From NCBI RefSeq assembly GCF_001641125.1, contig NZ_LWLP01000001.1, positions 128,079-192,078 on the forward strand: 64,000 bases of DNA. Reading direction: 5' to 3'. Positions within the stretch are counted from its first letter, which is position 1. The number at the start of each line of letters is the position of its first letter. Shown here one piece after another: positions 50,477 to 61,300 of the stretch. The notes under the pieces are model-generated. The model was not told the origin of the DNA. It made no database searches and saw only the letters and a program-made list of their open reading frames with translations. The stretch comes from Arthrobacter sp. OY3WO11 (GTDB taxonomy: Bacteria > Actinomycetota > Actinomycetes > Actinomycetales > Micrococcaceae). Position numbers and translations under genes: made by a program.

Positions 50477-52681
50477 TTAACCGAAGGTGAGGACCAGCTT
50501 GGGTGCGGCCGCGCTGCCGGTTTCCTTGGAGCTGAGGTCAAGGCCGTCGCTGCTGCTGGAATCCAGGCCCAGCGAAAGCTCTTGGCCGAGCTCACCTGCC
50601 AGGCCGGCCACGGTGAGCGGAACGCTGTAGTCGGTGTTCGCTGTTGTGGGGCCGAGCGTGGCGACGCTGGTGCCCAGAGTGGGGCGGTTGGTGTAGGTGA
50701 TTCCGCCCTCAGTCCAGCTGTCATCGGCAACGAGCTTGACGTTCTGCGTACCCTTGGACCCGCTCCCGGCGCTGCGCAGCTGCAATGTCGCGCTGTCCAG
50801 GGTCCGGCCTGCGTAGGCTGAGAGGTCGAACTTCAGGTACGTGACCTCAATCGGGCTCCTATCAACACCCAGCAGGGTACTCGACCCATAGTTCGTCCGT
50901 GTCGATGTGCCTGCCACATAACTGTCCGCGGCGGCCGTGAGGGTGACGGTTTCCGGCGTCCCGCCGCCGCCCGCCGGGGCCGTGGTGAACGTCCAGGCCT
51001 CCTCCGCTGCCAGCGGGTTGCCGGCAAGGTCCTTCACACCGGCGGAACCGCCCTCGATCCTCGCAGTGTACGTGGTGTTGGCCGCCAGGTCCGCGCCTGG
51101 GTTGAGCGTCGCAACTTTGCCTGTGCTGTCGAGGGCCACGGTGGCCGTTACCGTCGTCGTTCCTGCCTCTAATGTGAACGTGCCCGGCTTAACGGTCAAC
51201 GGGTCCATGGCTTCGGAGAACGTGGCAGTCACGTCCGCCGTCACCGCCACGCCGGTGGCATCCTCAATCGGGGATGTGCCCGTCACCGTCGGAGCGGTCG
51301 TATCACCGCCACCGCCACCACCCCCGCTGGAATCGTAAAAGTGCCAGTACCGGCTGGTGGCGTTCACGTCCGCGAGCAGCAGCAGGCCGCTGCTCGCCGT
51401 GCCGCGTGCCGCGCTGTTGAGGTTCTGCTTCGTTGACGTCACGTTGTGGACATACTGGTCGGCGTCCACTATCCGGGCAGTCTTAGCGCTGCTGAAGCTG
51501 ATGTTGTCCAGCGGCGTGGACTTCTCGTAAATCGCGCCGCCCGAACTGGTGCAGCTACCAGCGTTCGTGGTGCCGCTCGGCTTCGGATAGGTAGCGAAGG
51601 TCCGCAGCCTCTGGGTGCTCTCGTCAATCAGGACGATTACCCGGTTCGGGCACTCCGACACAGTCGCGATCGTGTGCGCCGACCACGTGGTCCCGTTCAA
51701 CGCCAGCAACTGGATCAACGGCTGGGCCGCCGACGTGAACGACGTCTTGATGGCGGCGAAAACCTGGCCTCCCGAGGAGTCAAGCCACTTCAGGTTCATG
51801 TGGTCGTCACCGCTGCGCTGCCCCGAGACAGCCGCTACAGGTGTGGTCCAGTCGGTATTCGAGGCTCCGTCGACGTGGTAGCTCCAGTACATGCCGTCGG
51901 AGGAATCGTCGACCTGCCGGCTCCACATCACACCCATCTTGCCCGGCCCGAACGCGATCACCGCTGACGAGTCGTCAACAGACACGTTGCTTAGCGCTGC
52001 AGGATGCGGGAACGGTGTCCCCCACGTCGTTCCATCCGTGCCCGTGACATTCAGGTAGATGCGGTTTCCCTGCTGCCAGGTGGCCCACACCCGGCCCGTC
52101 GAGTCCTTGTCGATGGACAGGGTCTCGACGCGGTAGTTGTTGATGTTTGTGGAGCTTTTCAGCGAGTACGTCTTTGTCCCCGGATCGTAGCTATAACGCC
52201 GCATCGTCGAGGGGAAGTTGGGCTCCGCCGGCAATCCATCATTGACGAAGCGGTAGCTCGCCACATGCAGCGTTGCACCATCCCACAGCACGTCATGATG
52301 GGTGTTCGAGCGGGTATCGGTTGCAACGCCGGCATCCGCCCACGTGCTTGTGGCGGCATTGAACCGGAAGATATGGAAATCCGAGCTGGCAGTGTCCCAC
52401 AGGTTCCCCCACCAGGACCCGTCGTTAAACCACAACGCACTCGTCGCGCGCTTGGTCCCGGTTGGCGTTCCCGTCCCTGAGTGCGATGGGCCCTCGACCC
52501 CTACATCGCCCTCGGCAGCGGACGCACCCACGGGCAGCACCACAAAACCCAGGACAAGCATCAGCGCTGCCAGCAGTGCAGTGAGCCATGGGGTCCGCGG
52601 CCGACGCGGACGGCCATCGTTCGGGCAGCCACCTCCCCGGCTTACAGCCTGAATACGCCGACCTGTAGCATGTCCGCCCAT
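50477..52681 (-). CDS. Secreted propeller-Big_5-DNRLRE surface protein, copy 1
   Basis: 734-residue exported protein. ATG 52681 has GGGGAG 5 bases upstream. A long basic N-region and a hydrophobic core end at ASA (about residue 55). Residues 60-455 are beta-rich with recurring W/G-rich strands (SALWFNDGSWWGNLW, STWADAGVATDTRSNTHHDVLWDG) and look like a beta-propeller. A Gly-rich linker then leads to one SbsA-type Ig domain (Big_5; TAPTVTGTSPIEDATGVAVTADVTATFSEAMD, about 465-575) and one DNRLRE domain (about 580-734) ending KLVLTFG. It is a paralogue of the protein at 58388-61414. Ligand unknown; polysaccharide binding is a guess. Confidence 0.8.
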   Translation of the reverse strand: MGGHATGRRIQAVSRGGGCPNDGRPRRPRTPWLTALLAALMLVLGFVVLPVGASAAEGDVGVEGPSHSGTGTPTGTKRATSALWFNDGSWWGNLWDTASSDFHIFRFNAATSTWADAGVATDTRSNTHHDVLWDGATLHVASYRFVNDGLPAEPNFPSTMRRYSYDPGTKTYSLKSSTNINNYRVETLSIDKDSTGRVWATWQQGNRIYLNVTGTDGTTWGTPFPHPAALSNVSVDDSSAVIAFGPGKMGVMWSRQVDDSSDGMYWSYHVDGASNTDWTTPVAAVSGQRSGDDHMNLKWLDSSGGQVFAAIKTSFTSAAQPLIQLLALNGTTWSAHTIATVSECPNRVIVLIDESTQRLRTFATYPKPSGTTNAGSCTSSGGAIYEKSTPLDNISFSSAKTARIVDADQYVHNVTSTKQNLNSAARGTASSGLLLLADVNATSRYWHFYDSSGGGGGGGDTTAPTVTGTSPIEDATGVAVTADVTATFSEAMDPLTVKPGTFTLEAGTTTVTATVALDSTGKVATLNPGADLAANTTYTARIEGGSAGVKDLAGNPLAAEEAWTFTTAPAGGGGTPETVTLTAAADSYVAGTSTRTNYGSSTLLGVDRSPIEVTYLKFDLSAYAGRTLDSATLQLRSAGSGSKGTQNVKLVADDSWTEGGITYTNRPTLGTSVATLGPTTANTDYSVPLTVAGLAGELGQELSLGLDSSSSDGLDLSSKETGSAAAPKLVLTFG

Positions 52682-52798
52682 GTGCGCTCCCCGGAGTTAA
52701 TCATCGGTCCCCACGCCCGTTCAGTGTCAACCGCGGAAGCCTTAATTGCAACCCCCAATTCTGAACTGGACGCTGTCGGATCTTGGGTCGGCCCGCCG

Positions 52799-53425
52799 TC
52801 ACCCGTTTCCGGAGATTCCCGCCAGCAGCTGCTCGAAGGGAAGGGACTCCATCGGGGCGGGCTTCCGGCCCGGCTGGGGCCCCTCGAGGAGCCGCGTGAA
52901 CTCCTGCGCAGCCCGGCCGATGCGGTCTGACAGCGAAGAGCCGCCGTCGTCCGTGGTGCCCCAATCCTGCGGACCCGCAAAGACGCCCGTGGCAACAATC
53001 CTGGTGCGCAGGTAGCTGAACAGCGGGCGCAGGGCGTAATCCAGGACCATTTGGTGGCGGTCCGTGCCGCCGGTAGCCCCCAGCAGGACGGCCTTGCCGT
53101 CGAGTGACTTGGGGTCAAGGACGTCGATGAAGGATTTGAACAGGCCGCTGTAGGACGCGCTGAACACCGGCGTCACCGCGATGATCCCGTCCGAGGCTTC
53201 CACGCCGGTTATCACCTCGGCCAGCCGGGGCGCGGCGTAACCGGTGACAAAGTTGTTGGCGATATCCACGGCCAGGTCGCGGAGTTCGACGACGTCCACC
53301 TGAACGCTGAAGCCTGCGCCGGTCAGGTGCCGCTCGGCTGCGGCAGCCAACTGGTCGGCCAGCAGCCTGCTCGACGACGGTACGCCGAGTCCGGCGGAAA
53401 GGACTGTGATGCGGCGGGTCTCCAT
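52799..53425 (-). CDS. NAD(P)H-dependent FMN reductase, CE1759-like
   Basis: 208-residue flavodoxin-like reductase. The start is ATG 53425 with AGGAGA 6-7 bases upstream; the frame is open further but starts within the next gene. Signatures are ITVLSAGLGVPSSSRLLADQLAAA, DGIIAVTPVFSASYSGLFKSFIDVL and KAVLLGATGGTDRH. It resembles the FMN reductases that partner LLM monooxygenases (CE1759 family, from memory). No LLM gene is adjacent, so its partner may be one of the two LLM proteins elsewhere in the window or outside it. Confidence 0.82.
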   Translation of the reverse strand: METRRITVLSAGLGVPSSSRLLADQLAAAAERHLTGAGFSVQVDVVELRDLAVDIANNFVTGYAAPRLAEVITGVEASDGIIAVTPVFSASYSGLFKSFIDVLDPKSLDGKAVLLGATGGTDRHQMVLDYALRPLFSYLRTRIVATGVFAGPQDWGTTDDGGSSLSDRIGRAAQEFTRLLEGPQPGRKPAPMESLPFEQLLAGISGNG

Positions 53426-53510
53426 GGCATTCTCCTGTTGCTCGATCATTCCAGCATATATGCATATGCATCTACCTTGGTGAACGGTGGGAGCTTGTGG
53501 AGTATTCCCG

Positions 53511-54368
53511 CTAGAGAAGCACTGATCCCCGGATGCAGGTGGTGGACTGTCCGCCCACCCAAATGTCGCCGTCGTCGGCTTTAATGTGGACGCGGCCTGC
53601 GTGGCCCAGTGCCGTCCCCTGGGCAGCCACATACTCCCGCGGAGCCCGGTTGCTGCCGATCAGCCATTGCGCCGCACCCGCATTAAAGCTGCCTGTGACG
53701 GGATCCTCCACCATGGCGCCGCCCGGAATGAACGTGCGCACCTCGAAGTCTGCGCCGCCATCCGCCGGCCCCGGCCCGATGATCCCGATCTTCAGGCTGC
53801 CCAGGGCCGCGAAGTCAGGCCTCACAGCCCTGACCTGTTCTGCGGAACCCAGCAGCACACCGATCCATTCGGGGCCATTCACCAGCCATGACGCATCCAC
53901 CACATCGGTTTCAGCCAGGCGGAGCCCCGCAGCGATCCGGCTCCGGATAGCCCCGTCCACTGGACCACAACGGGTCAAGGGAGGAGCTGCGAAGGCGAGC
54001 CCCCCGCCGTCGCGCTTGACGCGGACCAGGCCCGCGCCGCACTCCTGGACAACGAAGCCGTCCGATTGCGGAGTTCCCCCGCACTCAAGCCACGCGTGGG
54101 CGGACCCCAACGTGGGGTGCCCGGCGAAAGGGAATTCCTCACTGCCGGTAAAGATCCGGACCCGGTAGTCTGCTCGCGGATCGGTAGGGGGCAGCAGGAA
54201 CGTGGTCTCCGAGAGGTTGGTCCAGTTGGCGAACTGCTGCATCCGCTCCGGCGTCAGCCCCTCGGCATCAACGACGACGGCGAGCGGGTTTCCGCGGTAG
54301 GCCTCGCGGGAGAAGACATCGACCTGGTGGAACGGGCGGCTGCGGGCTGGAAGTTCGGTGCTGTTCAC
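53511..54368 (-). CDS. PhzF-family isomerase
   Basis: 285-residue protein of the diaminopimelate-epimerase-like PhzF fold. It begins FHQVDVFSREAYRGNPLAVVVDAEGL and has NLSETTFLLPP, with the conserved Glu used as the catalytic base. FTGSEEFPFAGHPTLGSAHAWL and the C-terminal-half GGAMVEDPVTGSFNAGAAQWL follow. The start is GTG 54368. No phenazine genes are nearby, so the substrate is unknown, as for most single PhzF proteins. Confidence 0.85.
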   Translation of the reverse strand: MNSTELPARSRPFHQVDVFSREAYRGNPLAVVVDAEGLTPERMQQFANWTNLSETTFLLPPTDPRADYRVRIFTGSEEFPFAGHPTLGSAHAWLECGGTPQSDGFVVQECGAGLVRVKRDGGGLAFAAPPLTRCGPVDGAIRSRIAAGLRLAETDVVDASWLVNGPEWIGVLLGSAEQVRAVRPDFAALGSLKIGIIGPGPADGGADFEVRTFIPGGAMVEDPVTGSFNAGAAQWLIGSNRAPREYVAAQGTALGHAGRVHIKADDGDIWVGGQSTTCIRGSVLL

Positions 54369-54388
54369 CGTACGAAGCTATCAAGCAA

Positions 54389-54425
54389 AAGACCCCCGCC
54401 GCCGGAATCCGGCAGCGGGGGTCTT
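54389..54425 (-). terminator. Terminator of the ribosomal-protein/SSB operon
   Basis: A 17-base stem with one mismatch (54389-54405 with 54409-54425) has a 3-base loop. On the minus strand it is followed by TTTTGCTT. It lies directly after rplI. Confidence 0.85.
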
Positions 54426-54440
54426 GCCAGCAGTCAGGGA

Positions 54441-54893
54441 CTACTTGCCAGCCACGACATCGAGTTCGATGACAGCGGCAACATCCTCGTGCAGACGGAC
54501 GTTGGCCTGGTAGGAACCTACCGACTTGATGTGCGCCGGCAGTTCAACCTTGCGCTTGTCAATGCTGCCAAGGCCAGCGGCCTCAACAGCGTCGGCGACG
54601 TCGCCCTGCTTGACGGTGCCGAACAGGCGTCCGGTTTCGCCAGCCTTGACGACGAGCTTGACCGGTTTGGAGGACAGTGCAGCGGCCTGCTTCTGAGCAT
54701 CTTCCAGGGAAGCGTGTTCGCGGGCAGCGCGGGCGGCCTTGATGGACTCAACCTGCTTTTCGCCACCCTTCGACCAGGTCAGGGCGAAGTTGCGGGGCAG
54801 CAGGTAGTTACGTGCGTAACCGTCCTTGACCTCGACAACGTCGCCAGCAGCACCGAGACCGGTTACTTCGTGGGTCAGAATGAGCTTTGCCAT
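54441..54893 (-). CDS. rplI: Ribosomal protein L9
   Basis: 150-residue large-subunit protein with the L9 signature in its N-domain ([44 protein letters not shown]). A long connecting helix ([26 protein letters not shown]) leads to a C-domain with [16 protein letters not shown]. It is the last gene of the rpsF-ssb-rpsR-rplI operon, 17 bases after rpsR. Confidence 0.96.
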   Translation of the reverse strand: MAKLILTHEVTGLGAAGDVVEVKDGYARNYLLPRNFALTWSKGGEKQVESIKAARAAREHASLEDAQKQAAALSSKPVKLVVKAGETGRLFGTVKQGDVADAVEAAGLGSIDKRKVELPAHIKSVGSYQANVRLHEDVAAVIELDVVAGK

Positions 54894-54910
54894 GTTAGTT
54901 AATCCCTTCC

Positions 54911-55150
54911 TTAGCCGCGGCCAGCGCCGGAGTAAGGCAGCAGAGCAACTTCGCGGGCGTTCTTGATTGCCTGGGCGATCTTGCGCTGTTCCTGCACCGT
55001 GACGCCAGTGACGCGACGGGCGCGGATCTTTCCGCGGTCGGAGATGAACTTGCGCAGCAATGCTACGTCCTTGTAGTCGATGACAGTGATGTCAGCGGCC
55101 TTCAAGGGGTTGGACTTTGGTTTGGGCTTACGGAGTTCAGCCTTAGCCAT
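54911..55150 (-). CDS. rpsR: Ribosomal protein S18
   Basis: 79-residue small-subunit protein with the conserved core [50 protein letters not shown]. It has no Cys zinc motif, so it is the Cys-free form. AGGAG lies 8 bases before the start. In the ribosome it pairs with S6, encoded two genes upstream. Confidence 0.96.
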   Translation of the reverse strand: MAKAELRKPKPKSNPLKAADITVIDYKDVALLRKFISDRGKIRARRVTGVTVQEQRKIAQAIKNAREVALLPYSGAGRG

Positions 55151-55275
55151 CGTGGAGCTCCTATTCTAGGGAGCCCGTGGATGTTGATCCACGGGATGGT
55201 GGTGGTCCGACGGCGGCAGTCACCTGGGTGCCTGGAGGCACTTCGGCTGTCCCGGCGTCGGGCCTTAATGGGTGT

Positions 55276-55866
55276 TTAGAAGGGAGGTTCGGAATCGGGG
55301 CCGTTGCCCCAGCCGCCTGCGTTGGAGACGCCGGGCGTTGCCCAGGGGTCGTCCTGCGCAGCCTGCTGGTTGCCGCCGCCCCAGCCTCCACCGGAGTTGC
55401 CGCCCTGGTTTCCACCAGAGTTGCCGCCTCCGAAGCCACCGCCGCTGTTGCCGCCGCCGAAGCCACCCTGGGCGCCGCTTCCGGCACCCCCAGCGCCGGA
55501 GCGTTGGGTGCGGTTGACCTTGGCATTGGCGTAGCGCAGGCTCGGGCCGATTTCGTCGACCTCAAGCTCGATAACGGTGCGCTTTTCGCCTTCTTTGGTT
55601 TCGTAGGAACGGCTCTTCAGGCGGCCTGTCACAATCACACGCATGCCCTTGGTAAGGGACTCGGCGACGTTCTCGGCTGCTTCACGCCAGACAGCGGCGC
55701 GGAGGAACAGGGTTTCCCCGTCCTTCCACTCGTTGGACTGGCGGTCAAAGGTACGCGGGGTGGAAGCGATGGTGAAGTTCGCTACTGCTGAACCGGACGG
55801 TGTGAACCGCAATTCCGGATCATTGGTGAGATTACCGATGACCGTAATGGTGGTCTCGCCTGCCAT
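55276..55866 (-). CDS. ssb: Single-stranded DNA-binding protein
   Basis: 196-residue SSB. The OB fold (1-115) contains [33 protein letters not shown] and a late [39 protein letters not shown] segment. A long Gly/Asn/Gln-rich tail ([27 protein letters not shown]) ends in the acidic tip DSEPPF that recruits partner proteins. AAGGAGG precedes the start. It lies between rpsF and rpsR in the usual actinobacterial order; the 125 bases before rpsR contain no gene. Confidence 0.95.
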   Translation of the reverse strand: MAGETTITVIGNLTNDPELRFTPSGSAVANFTIASTPRTFDRQSNEWKDGETLFLRAAVWREAAENVAESLTKGMRVIVTGRLKSRSYETKEGEKRTVIELEVDEIGPSLRYANAKVNRTQRSGAGGAGSGAQGGFGGGNSGGGFGGGNSGGNQGGNSGGGWGGGNQQAAQDDPWATPGVSNAGGWGNGPDSEPPF

Positions 55867-55937
55867 CTACTGCCTCCTTGTTGGTCCTGGGTGAAGAGTG
55901 CGTTCCTGCGGTAAAGAATGAAGAATCGGTGCTGAAA

Positions 55938-56243
55938 TTACTCAGCAACAACCTTCTGCTCTTCGGGGCGGGTGATCTTGGTGCGCATGATGGTCTCGTT
56001 AAGAGACAGCTGGCGGTCAAGTTCCTTGGCGGTGTCCGGCTTGGCGGTGAAGTTCACCACGGCGTAGATACCTTCGGACTTCTTCTTGATGTCGTAAGCC
56101 AGACGGCGACGGCCCCAGATGTCAACCTTTTCGATGGTTCCACCATCGTTGGTGATGACGTTCAGGAACTTCTGAAGCGACGGCTCAACGGTACGCTCTT
56201 CGACCTCGGGGTCGATGATTACCATCAATTCGTAAGGACGCAT
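55938..56243 (-). CDS. rpsF: Ribosomal protein S6
   Basis: 101-residue small-subunit protein with [65 protein letters not shown]. The start is ATG 56243; the in-frame GTG at 56255 overlaps the AAAGGAGG ribosome site. It heads the operon and is probably autoregulated through its leader, as in other bacteria. Confidence 0.96.
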   Translation of the reverse strand: MRPYELMVIIDPEVEERTVEPSLQKFLNVITNDGGTIEKVDIWGRRRLAYDIKKKSEGIYAVVNFTAKPDTAKELDRQLSLNETIMRTKITRPEEQKVVAE

Positions 56244-56563
56244 ATGTGAACCCACCTCCTTTGGGCTAAGCGGTTACGGCATTTCCGTAACAGGAGGTTC
56301 ATTTGCGATGCCATGCAAGGCCCCACCGCCGGAACGGAGGCAGGACGCAGCACAGACTTCAATATCTTAGTGCATCTGGACCGGATAGGCGATTCGCGCT
56401 TGACTCAAGGCTATGGCCCTGCTGGCAAGGGCGGCAGCACCAGTGGCTCCTATGTGGAAAAGTGCAACCGGCGGGCCCTTCCTGATGAAGAACCGCCCGC
56501 ACCGGCGAGCCAGGTGCGGCTGCGGGTACGGACGGTTCAATGCCAAGCGAACGGACAAGGAAA
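56244..56563. promoter_or_regulatory. rpsF leader and promoter region (320 bases), with a hairpin
   Basis: No gene recognised. A perfect 7-bp hairpin GTTACGG-N5-CCGTAAC lies at 56273-56291, just upstream of the rpsF ribosome site. An S6:S18-binding leader is known from other bacteria and contains a CCG element; on the minus strand this hairpin has CCG next to its loop, so it is a candidate. A TAAGAT on the minus strand near 56365 could be the -10. Confidence 0.35.
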
Positions 56564-57985
56564 TTACGACGCCGAAGCGGCCTCCACAGCCGATTCCCGG
56601 GTTTCGCCCTCCTGGGGCTCCCCGCCACCATGACGCGTACCGGACTTGCGGTAGCGCCACACGCCGACGCCAACCACAACAGCCGCCAGGGCCACGGACA
56701 GCAGCAGGGACTCGCGGGTGGACTCCAGGATGACCATGCCGATGAGCAGTGCCACGATGCTGACGATGGAAAGCCACGTCAGGTAGGGGAAGAGCCACAT
56801 CTTCAGCGCAAGATCCTTGCCTGCCGCACCCATGCGCTTGCGGAGGATCAACTGCGAGGACGCGATGACCAGCCACACGAACAGGGCGATGGCACCGGAG
56901 GTGTTGACCAGGAAGAGGAATACCGTGTCAGGTGCAATGTAGTTCAGGCCCACGGTCACAAAGCCCACCACGGTGGAGGCGAGCACGGCAGCGGCGGGGA
57001 CGCCGCGCCGGGAGATTTTGGTCCACGCGGCCGGGGCATCTCCCCGCCTGGACAGTGAGAAGAGCATGCGGCTGGCGGTGTACAGGCCGGAGTTGAGGCA
57101 GGACAGGACGGACGTGAGGACCACGATGTCCATGATGGTCCCGGCGCCTGGGATTCCGAACAGTTCAATGACTGCAACGTAGGGGCTCTTGGCAACGCTG
57201 GCATCATTCCACGGCAGCAGGGTGACAACGATGGCGATGGACCCGATGTAGAACACGAGGATGCGCCAGACAGTGGACTTGACGGCCTTCTTGACGGCGT
57301 CCACCGGGTTCTCCGATTCGCCTGCGGCGATGGTGGCGATCTCCGCACCGAAGAAGGAAAAGACCACCACCAGGATGCCGGCCAGCACAGCGCCCGGTCC
57401 GTTAGGAAGGAACCCGCCGTTGTCGATCAGGTTGCTCAGTCCCGGGGCGGGGACGCCGGGGACGAACCCCAGGATGGCGGCGGCGCCGAAGAGCAAGAAC
57501 AGCACGATTGCAGCGACCTTGATGGAAGCGAACCAGAACTCGAACTCACCGAAGGACTTCACGGACCCAAGGTTGGTCAGCGTCAGGAGCACCATCAGGA
57601 TGAGGGCCCAGATCCACTGGTCGATCCCGGGAACCCAGCGGTGCATGATGGCGGCGCCGGCCGTCGCCTCAATGCCCAGCACAATGATCCAGAACCAGGC
57701 GTACAGCCAGCCGATGCTGAAGCCGGCCCAGCGGCCCAGTGCCTTGTCGGCATAGGTGGAAAAGGAACCCGTCTCCGGGTTGGCTGCCGCCATTTCACCG
57801 AGCATCCGCATCACCAGGATGACCACGACGCCGGCGGCCATGTAGGCGAGCAGTATCCCCGGCCCCGCCTGCTGGATGGCGGCGCCGGAGCCGACAAACA
57901 GGCCGGCGCCAATGACGCCCGCAATCGCGATCATGGACAGGTGCCGCGGCTTAAGCGACTTGGCTAATTGCTGGTCAGCGGGCAT
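56564..57985 (-). CDS. Amino-acid permease (APC superfamily, GabP/AroP-like)
   Basis: 473-residue transporter with about twelve hydrophobic segments. It starts SLKPRHLSMIAIAGVIGAGLFVGSGAAIQQAGPGILLAYMAAG, the signature of the amino-acid transporter family with the unwound first helix. EMAAANPETGSFSTYADKALGRWAGFSIGW follows, then FFGAEIATIAAGESENP. It is related to GabP and other permeases; the substrate cannot be fixed. AAGGA lies 10 bases before the start. It is transcribed toward rpsF. Confidence 0.88.
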   Translation of the reverse strand: MPADQQLAKSLKPRHLSMIAIAGVIGAGLFVGSGAAIQQAGPGILLAYMAAGVVVILVMRMLGEMAAANPETGSFSTYADKALGRWAGFSIGWLYAWFWIIVLGIEATAGAAIMHRWVPGIDQWIWALILMVLLTLTNLGSVKSFGEFEFWFASIKVAAIVLFLLFGAAAILGFVPGVPAPGLSNLIDNGGFLPNGPGAVLAGILVVVFSFFGAEIATIAAGESENPVDAVKKAVKSTVWRILVFYIGSIAIVVTLLPWNDASVAKSPYVAVIELFGIPGAGTIMDIVVLTSVLSCLNSGLYTASRMLFSLSRRGDAPAAWTKISRRGVPAAAVLASTVVGFVTVGLNYIAPDTVFLFLVNTSGAIALFVWLVIASSQLILRKRMGAAGKDLALKMWLFPYLTWLSIVSIVALLIGMVILESTRESLLLSVALAAVVVGVGVWRYRKSGTRHGGGEPQEGETRESAVEAASAS

Positions 57986-58387
57986 GGGAGCGCCGTCCTT
58001 CGGTGATTATGCAGATGGGATTGTCAGGCAGGGGATTGCCGGAAGGATTGAGGACCGCCCCATTCAGTGGGGCCGGTCACACATTTCTCTCACTGTAGAT
58101 GGCACCGAGAAGTGGATGCTCTGTGCATCGGCACAGCCTTGGGCTGCCCAATTTTGACCATGGCCCAAGTGCGAGTACTCATAAGCATCGGGAGAGTCCT
58201 CCCAGGCAACAAGGAAACACGGAGGAAATAGTCTTCAGCCCCGTATCCCCTAGTGGTTTTCCGCCACGTTTCCCCCATTGCCCCCAGCAAATTTTGAGGT
58301 CTACATTGGCTCCACCCGCACTAAAGCGGGGGACGCCAGAGCAGCGGTACGCCGTCAAGGACTACCTGCGCCACCAAGGACCTGAAT
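57986..58387. other. 402-base intergenic region, no gene recognised
   Basis: This divergent control region lies between the permease and the large surface-protein gene. It has AAGGA 7 bases before ATG 58388 and a small hairpin GGGAG-AGTC-CTCCC near 58189-58202. I saw no clear riboswitch or promoter consensus. Confidence 0.35.
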
Positions 58388-61300
58388 ATGCATACAGCAA
58401 AAGTTCGCCACCTCGTTCCGCAAGCCCTGGCCGTGGCCGTTGCACTTGTCCTGGGCCTTATGGCGGCAGGCGGCACAGCCCAGGCGGCTGAGAATTACGG
58501 CTACCAGAGCATCAGTTACTCCGGGGTTGCCAACACACCGACCTCCGACAAGCCGCAGAGCAAGCTGTGGTGGAACGACGGATCCTGGTGGGCAGATATG
58601 TGGACCACTGGAACCGGGTGGCAAATCTACCGGCTGGACAGGGCAACCAAAACCTGGGTGACCACCGGGGTTACGAACGACACGCGCAGCAACACATTGT
58701 CAGACACGCTGTGGCACGGCAACAAACTGTACATCGCCTCCCACGTGGTGACAGTTTCCGGGGACTCCGGTGCAAAAGCTTCAGTCTCAGGGCAGCCCGC
58801 CAAGCTTTACAGGTACAGCTATGCCGCCGGAAAGTACACTCTGGACGCCGGCTTTCCCACAAACATCAACAACAACAGCAGCGAGTCCATGACAATCGAC
58901 AAGGACACTACCGGTGCTGTGTGGGCAACATGGACGCAGGTTTCCGGGAGCTCAACCTCTGGCTTCACCAGCAGCGTCTATGTGAACTCGACCACCCCGG
59001 ACGGAGCCAGCTGGGGGACACCGTTTGTCCTGCCGGTCGCCGATCCGAACCCGGCGCCGGATGACATTTCCGCAATCGTCGCTTACGGAAGCAACAAAAT
59101 CGGGGTCCTGTGGAGCGATGCTCCCGCAGGAACCGTGTACTGGGCCACCCGCACGGACGGAACCTCCCCCTCGGCAGCATCATCCTGGAAAGTCCAGCCC
59201 GCCGTACAGGGCAAAGGCCAGGCCGACGACCATTTGAACATCAAGGCACTCCTGGCTGATCCGGCAGGACGTGTTTACGCGGCGGTGAAGACGAGCCTGG
59301 ATTCGTCGACTGACAAGACGCTTCCGCAATTGCAGTTGCTGGTCTTCCGGCCGGGAACCGGTTCCTTCACGAGGTCCACCATTGCCACTCTTGCCGATTG
59401 CGTGACCCGTCCCCAGATCCTGCTGGATACAACCAACAACGTGGTCAGGGCCTTCCACACTGCACCATCAACGTCGGCCTCCGGCTGTGCATATTCAGGA
59501 GTCCCCGGCAGTATCTATGAGAAGACTGCATCCATGGACAATCCTGTCTTTGGCAGCGGCCGTGGCACTCCGGTAATCCAGGACGGCGCATCTGCCAATA
59601 TCAACGACGTCACCACCACCAAGCAGGGCGTCAACGCCACCACGGGTGTAGTCGTCATGGCCAGCAACAAAGCCACCCAGCGCTACTGGTTCTCCGACCG
59701 GTCGCTTGGAACGGCCCCTACGCCGGGTGATACGACGGCTCCGTCAGTGACGGGCACGTCCCCGGCTGAGGGTGCTACCGGCACGGCAGTGTCGTCCAAC
59801 GTGACCGCCACGTTCTCCGAAGCGATGAACACCTCGACCATCGATGCGAACACGTTCACCCTCAAGACAGGGACGACGACGGTAACGGCCACCGTGAGCC
59901 TCAACAGCACAGGCAACACCGCAACGCTGAACCCTGGCACGGACCTGGCAGCAGGCACCGCCTACACAGCAACCGTCAAGGGCGGCTCCACCGGGGTGAA
60001 GGATGCAGCCGGCAACGCGCTGGCCTCGGACAAGACCTGGACCTTCACCACGGCCGCCGCCAGCGGCGGCACGACCGAGACCGTTACCCTCGCGGCCGGC
60101 GCTGACAGCTATGTATCGGCCGGGGCAACGGGGACGAACTATGGCACGGGCAACGTGCTGGGCGTGGACGCCAACACAGAGGAAGTCACGTACCTGAAGT
60201 TCGACCTGTCGGCGTACGCGGGCCGGACCGTGGACAGCGCAACACTGCAGCTGCGCAGCGCCGGCAGCGGATCGACAGGTAAGCAGAACGTCAAACTCGT
60301 CACGAATGACAGCTGGACCGAAACCGGAATCACCTACAACAACCGCCCCCCGCTCGGCACCAGCATCGCCACACTCGGCCCCACAGCAGCCAACAGCAAC
60401 TACAGCGTTCCACTCACCGTCACGGGCCTCGCCGGCGAACTCGGCCAGCAACTCTCCCTCGGCCTGGACGCCACCAGCACCGACGGCCTGGACCTCAACT
60501 CCAGGGAAACCGGCAGCACCACCGCACCCAAACTCGTCCTCACCCTCTCCAGCGGTGGCGGCAGCGGTGGCGGCAGCGGTGGCGGTGATACGACGCCTCC
60601 GTCGGTGACGGGCACGTCCCCGGCTGAGGGTGCTACCGGCACGGCAGTGTCGACCAACGTGACCGCCACGTTCTCGGAAGCGATGAACACCTCGACCATC
60701 GATGCGAACACCTTCACCCTCAAGACAGGGACGACGACGGTAACGGCCACCGTGAGCCTCAACAGCACAGGCAACACCGCAACGCTGAACCCTGGCACGG
60801 ACCTGGCAGCAGGCACCACCTACACAGCAACCGTCAAGGGCGGCTCCACCGGGGTGAAGGATGCAGCCGGCAACGCGCTGGCCTCGGACAAGACCTGGAC
60901 CTTCACCACGGCCGCCGCCAGCGGCGGTGGCGGCACACCGGAAACCGTCACCCTCACAGCCTCCGCGGACAGCTGGGTGGCGGGTGGAGCGGCAGCAACG
61001 AACTACGGGACGAGTACCTCGCTGAGCGTAGACAATAGCCCCGTGGAAGTCACGTACCTGAAATTCGACCTCTCCGCTTATGCGGGCCGGACCGTGGACA
61101 GCGCAACACTGCAGCTGCGCAGCGCCGGCAGCGGGTCAATTGGCAAGCAAAACATCAAACTCGTCACGAATGACAGCTGGACCGAAACCGGAATCACCTA
61201 CAACAACCGCCCCCCGCTCGGCACCAGCATCGGCACACTCGGCCCCACAGCAGCCAACAGCAACTACAGCGTTCCACTCACTGCAAGCGCCCTGGCCGGC

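Noticed and set aside
57986..58387. A cyclic-dinucleotide riboswitch before the large surface-protein gene
   Set aside because: Such switches occur before actinobacterial cell-wall genes, but the conserved core motifs could not be found here.
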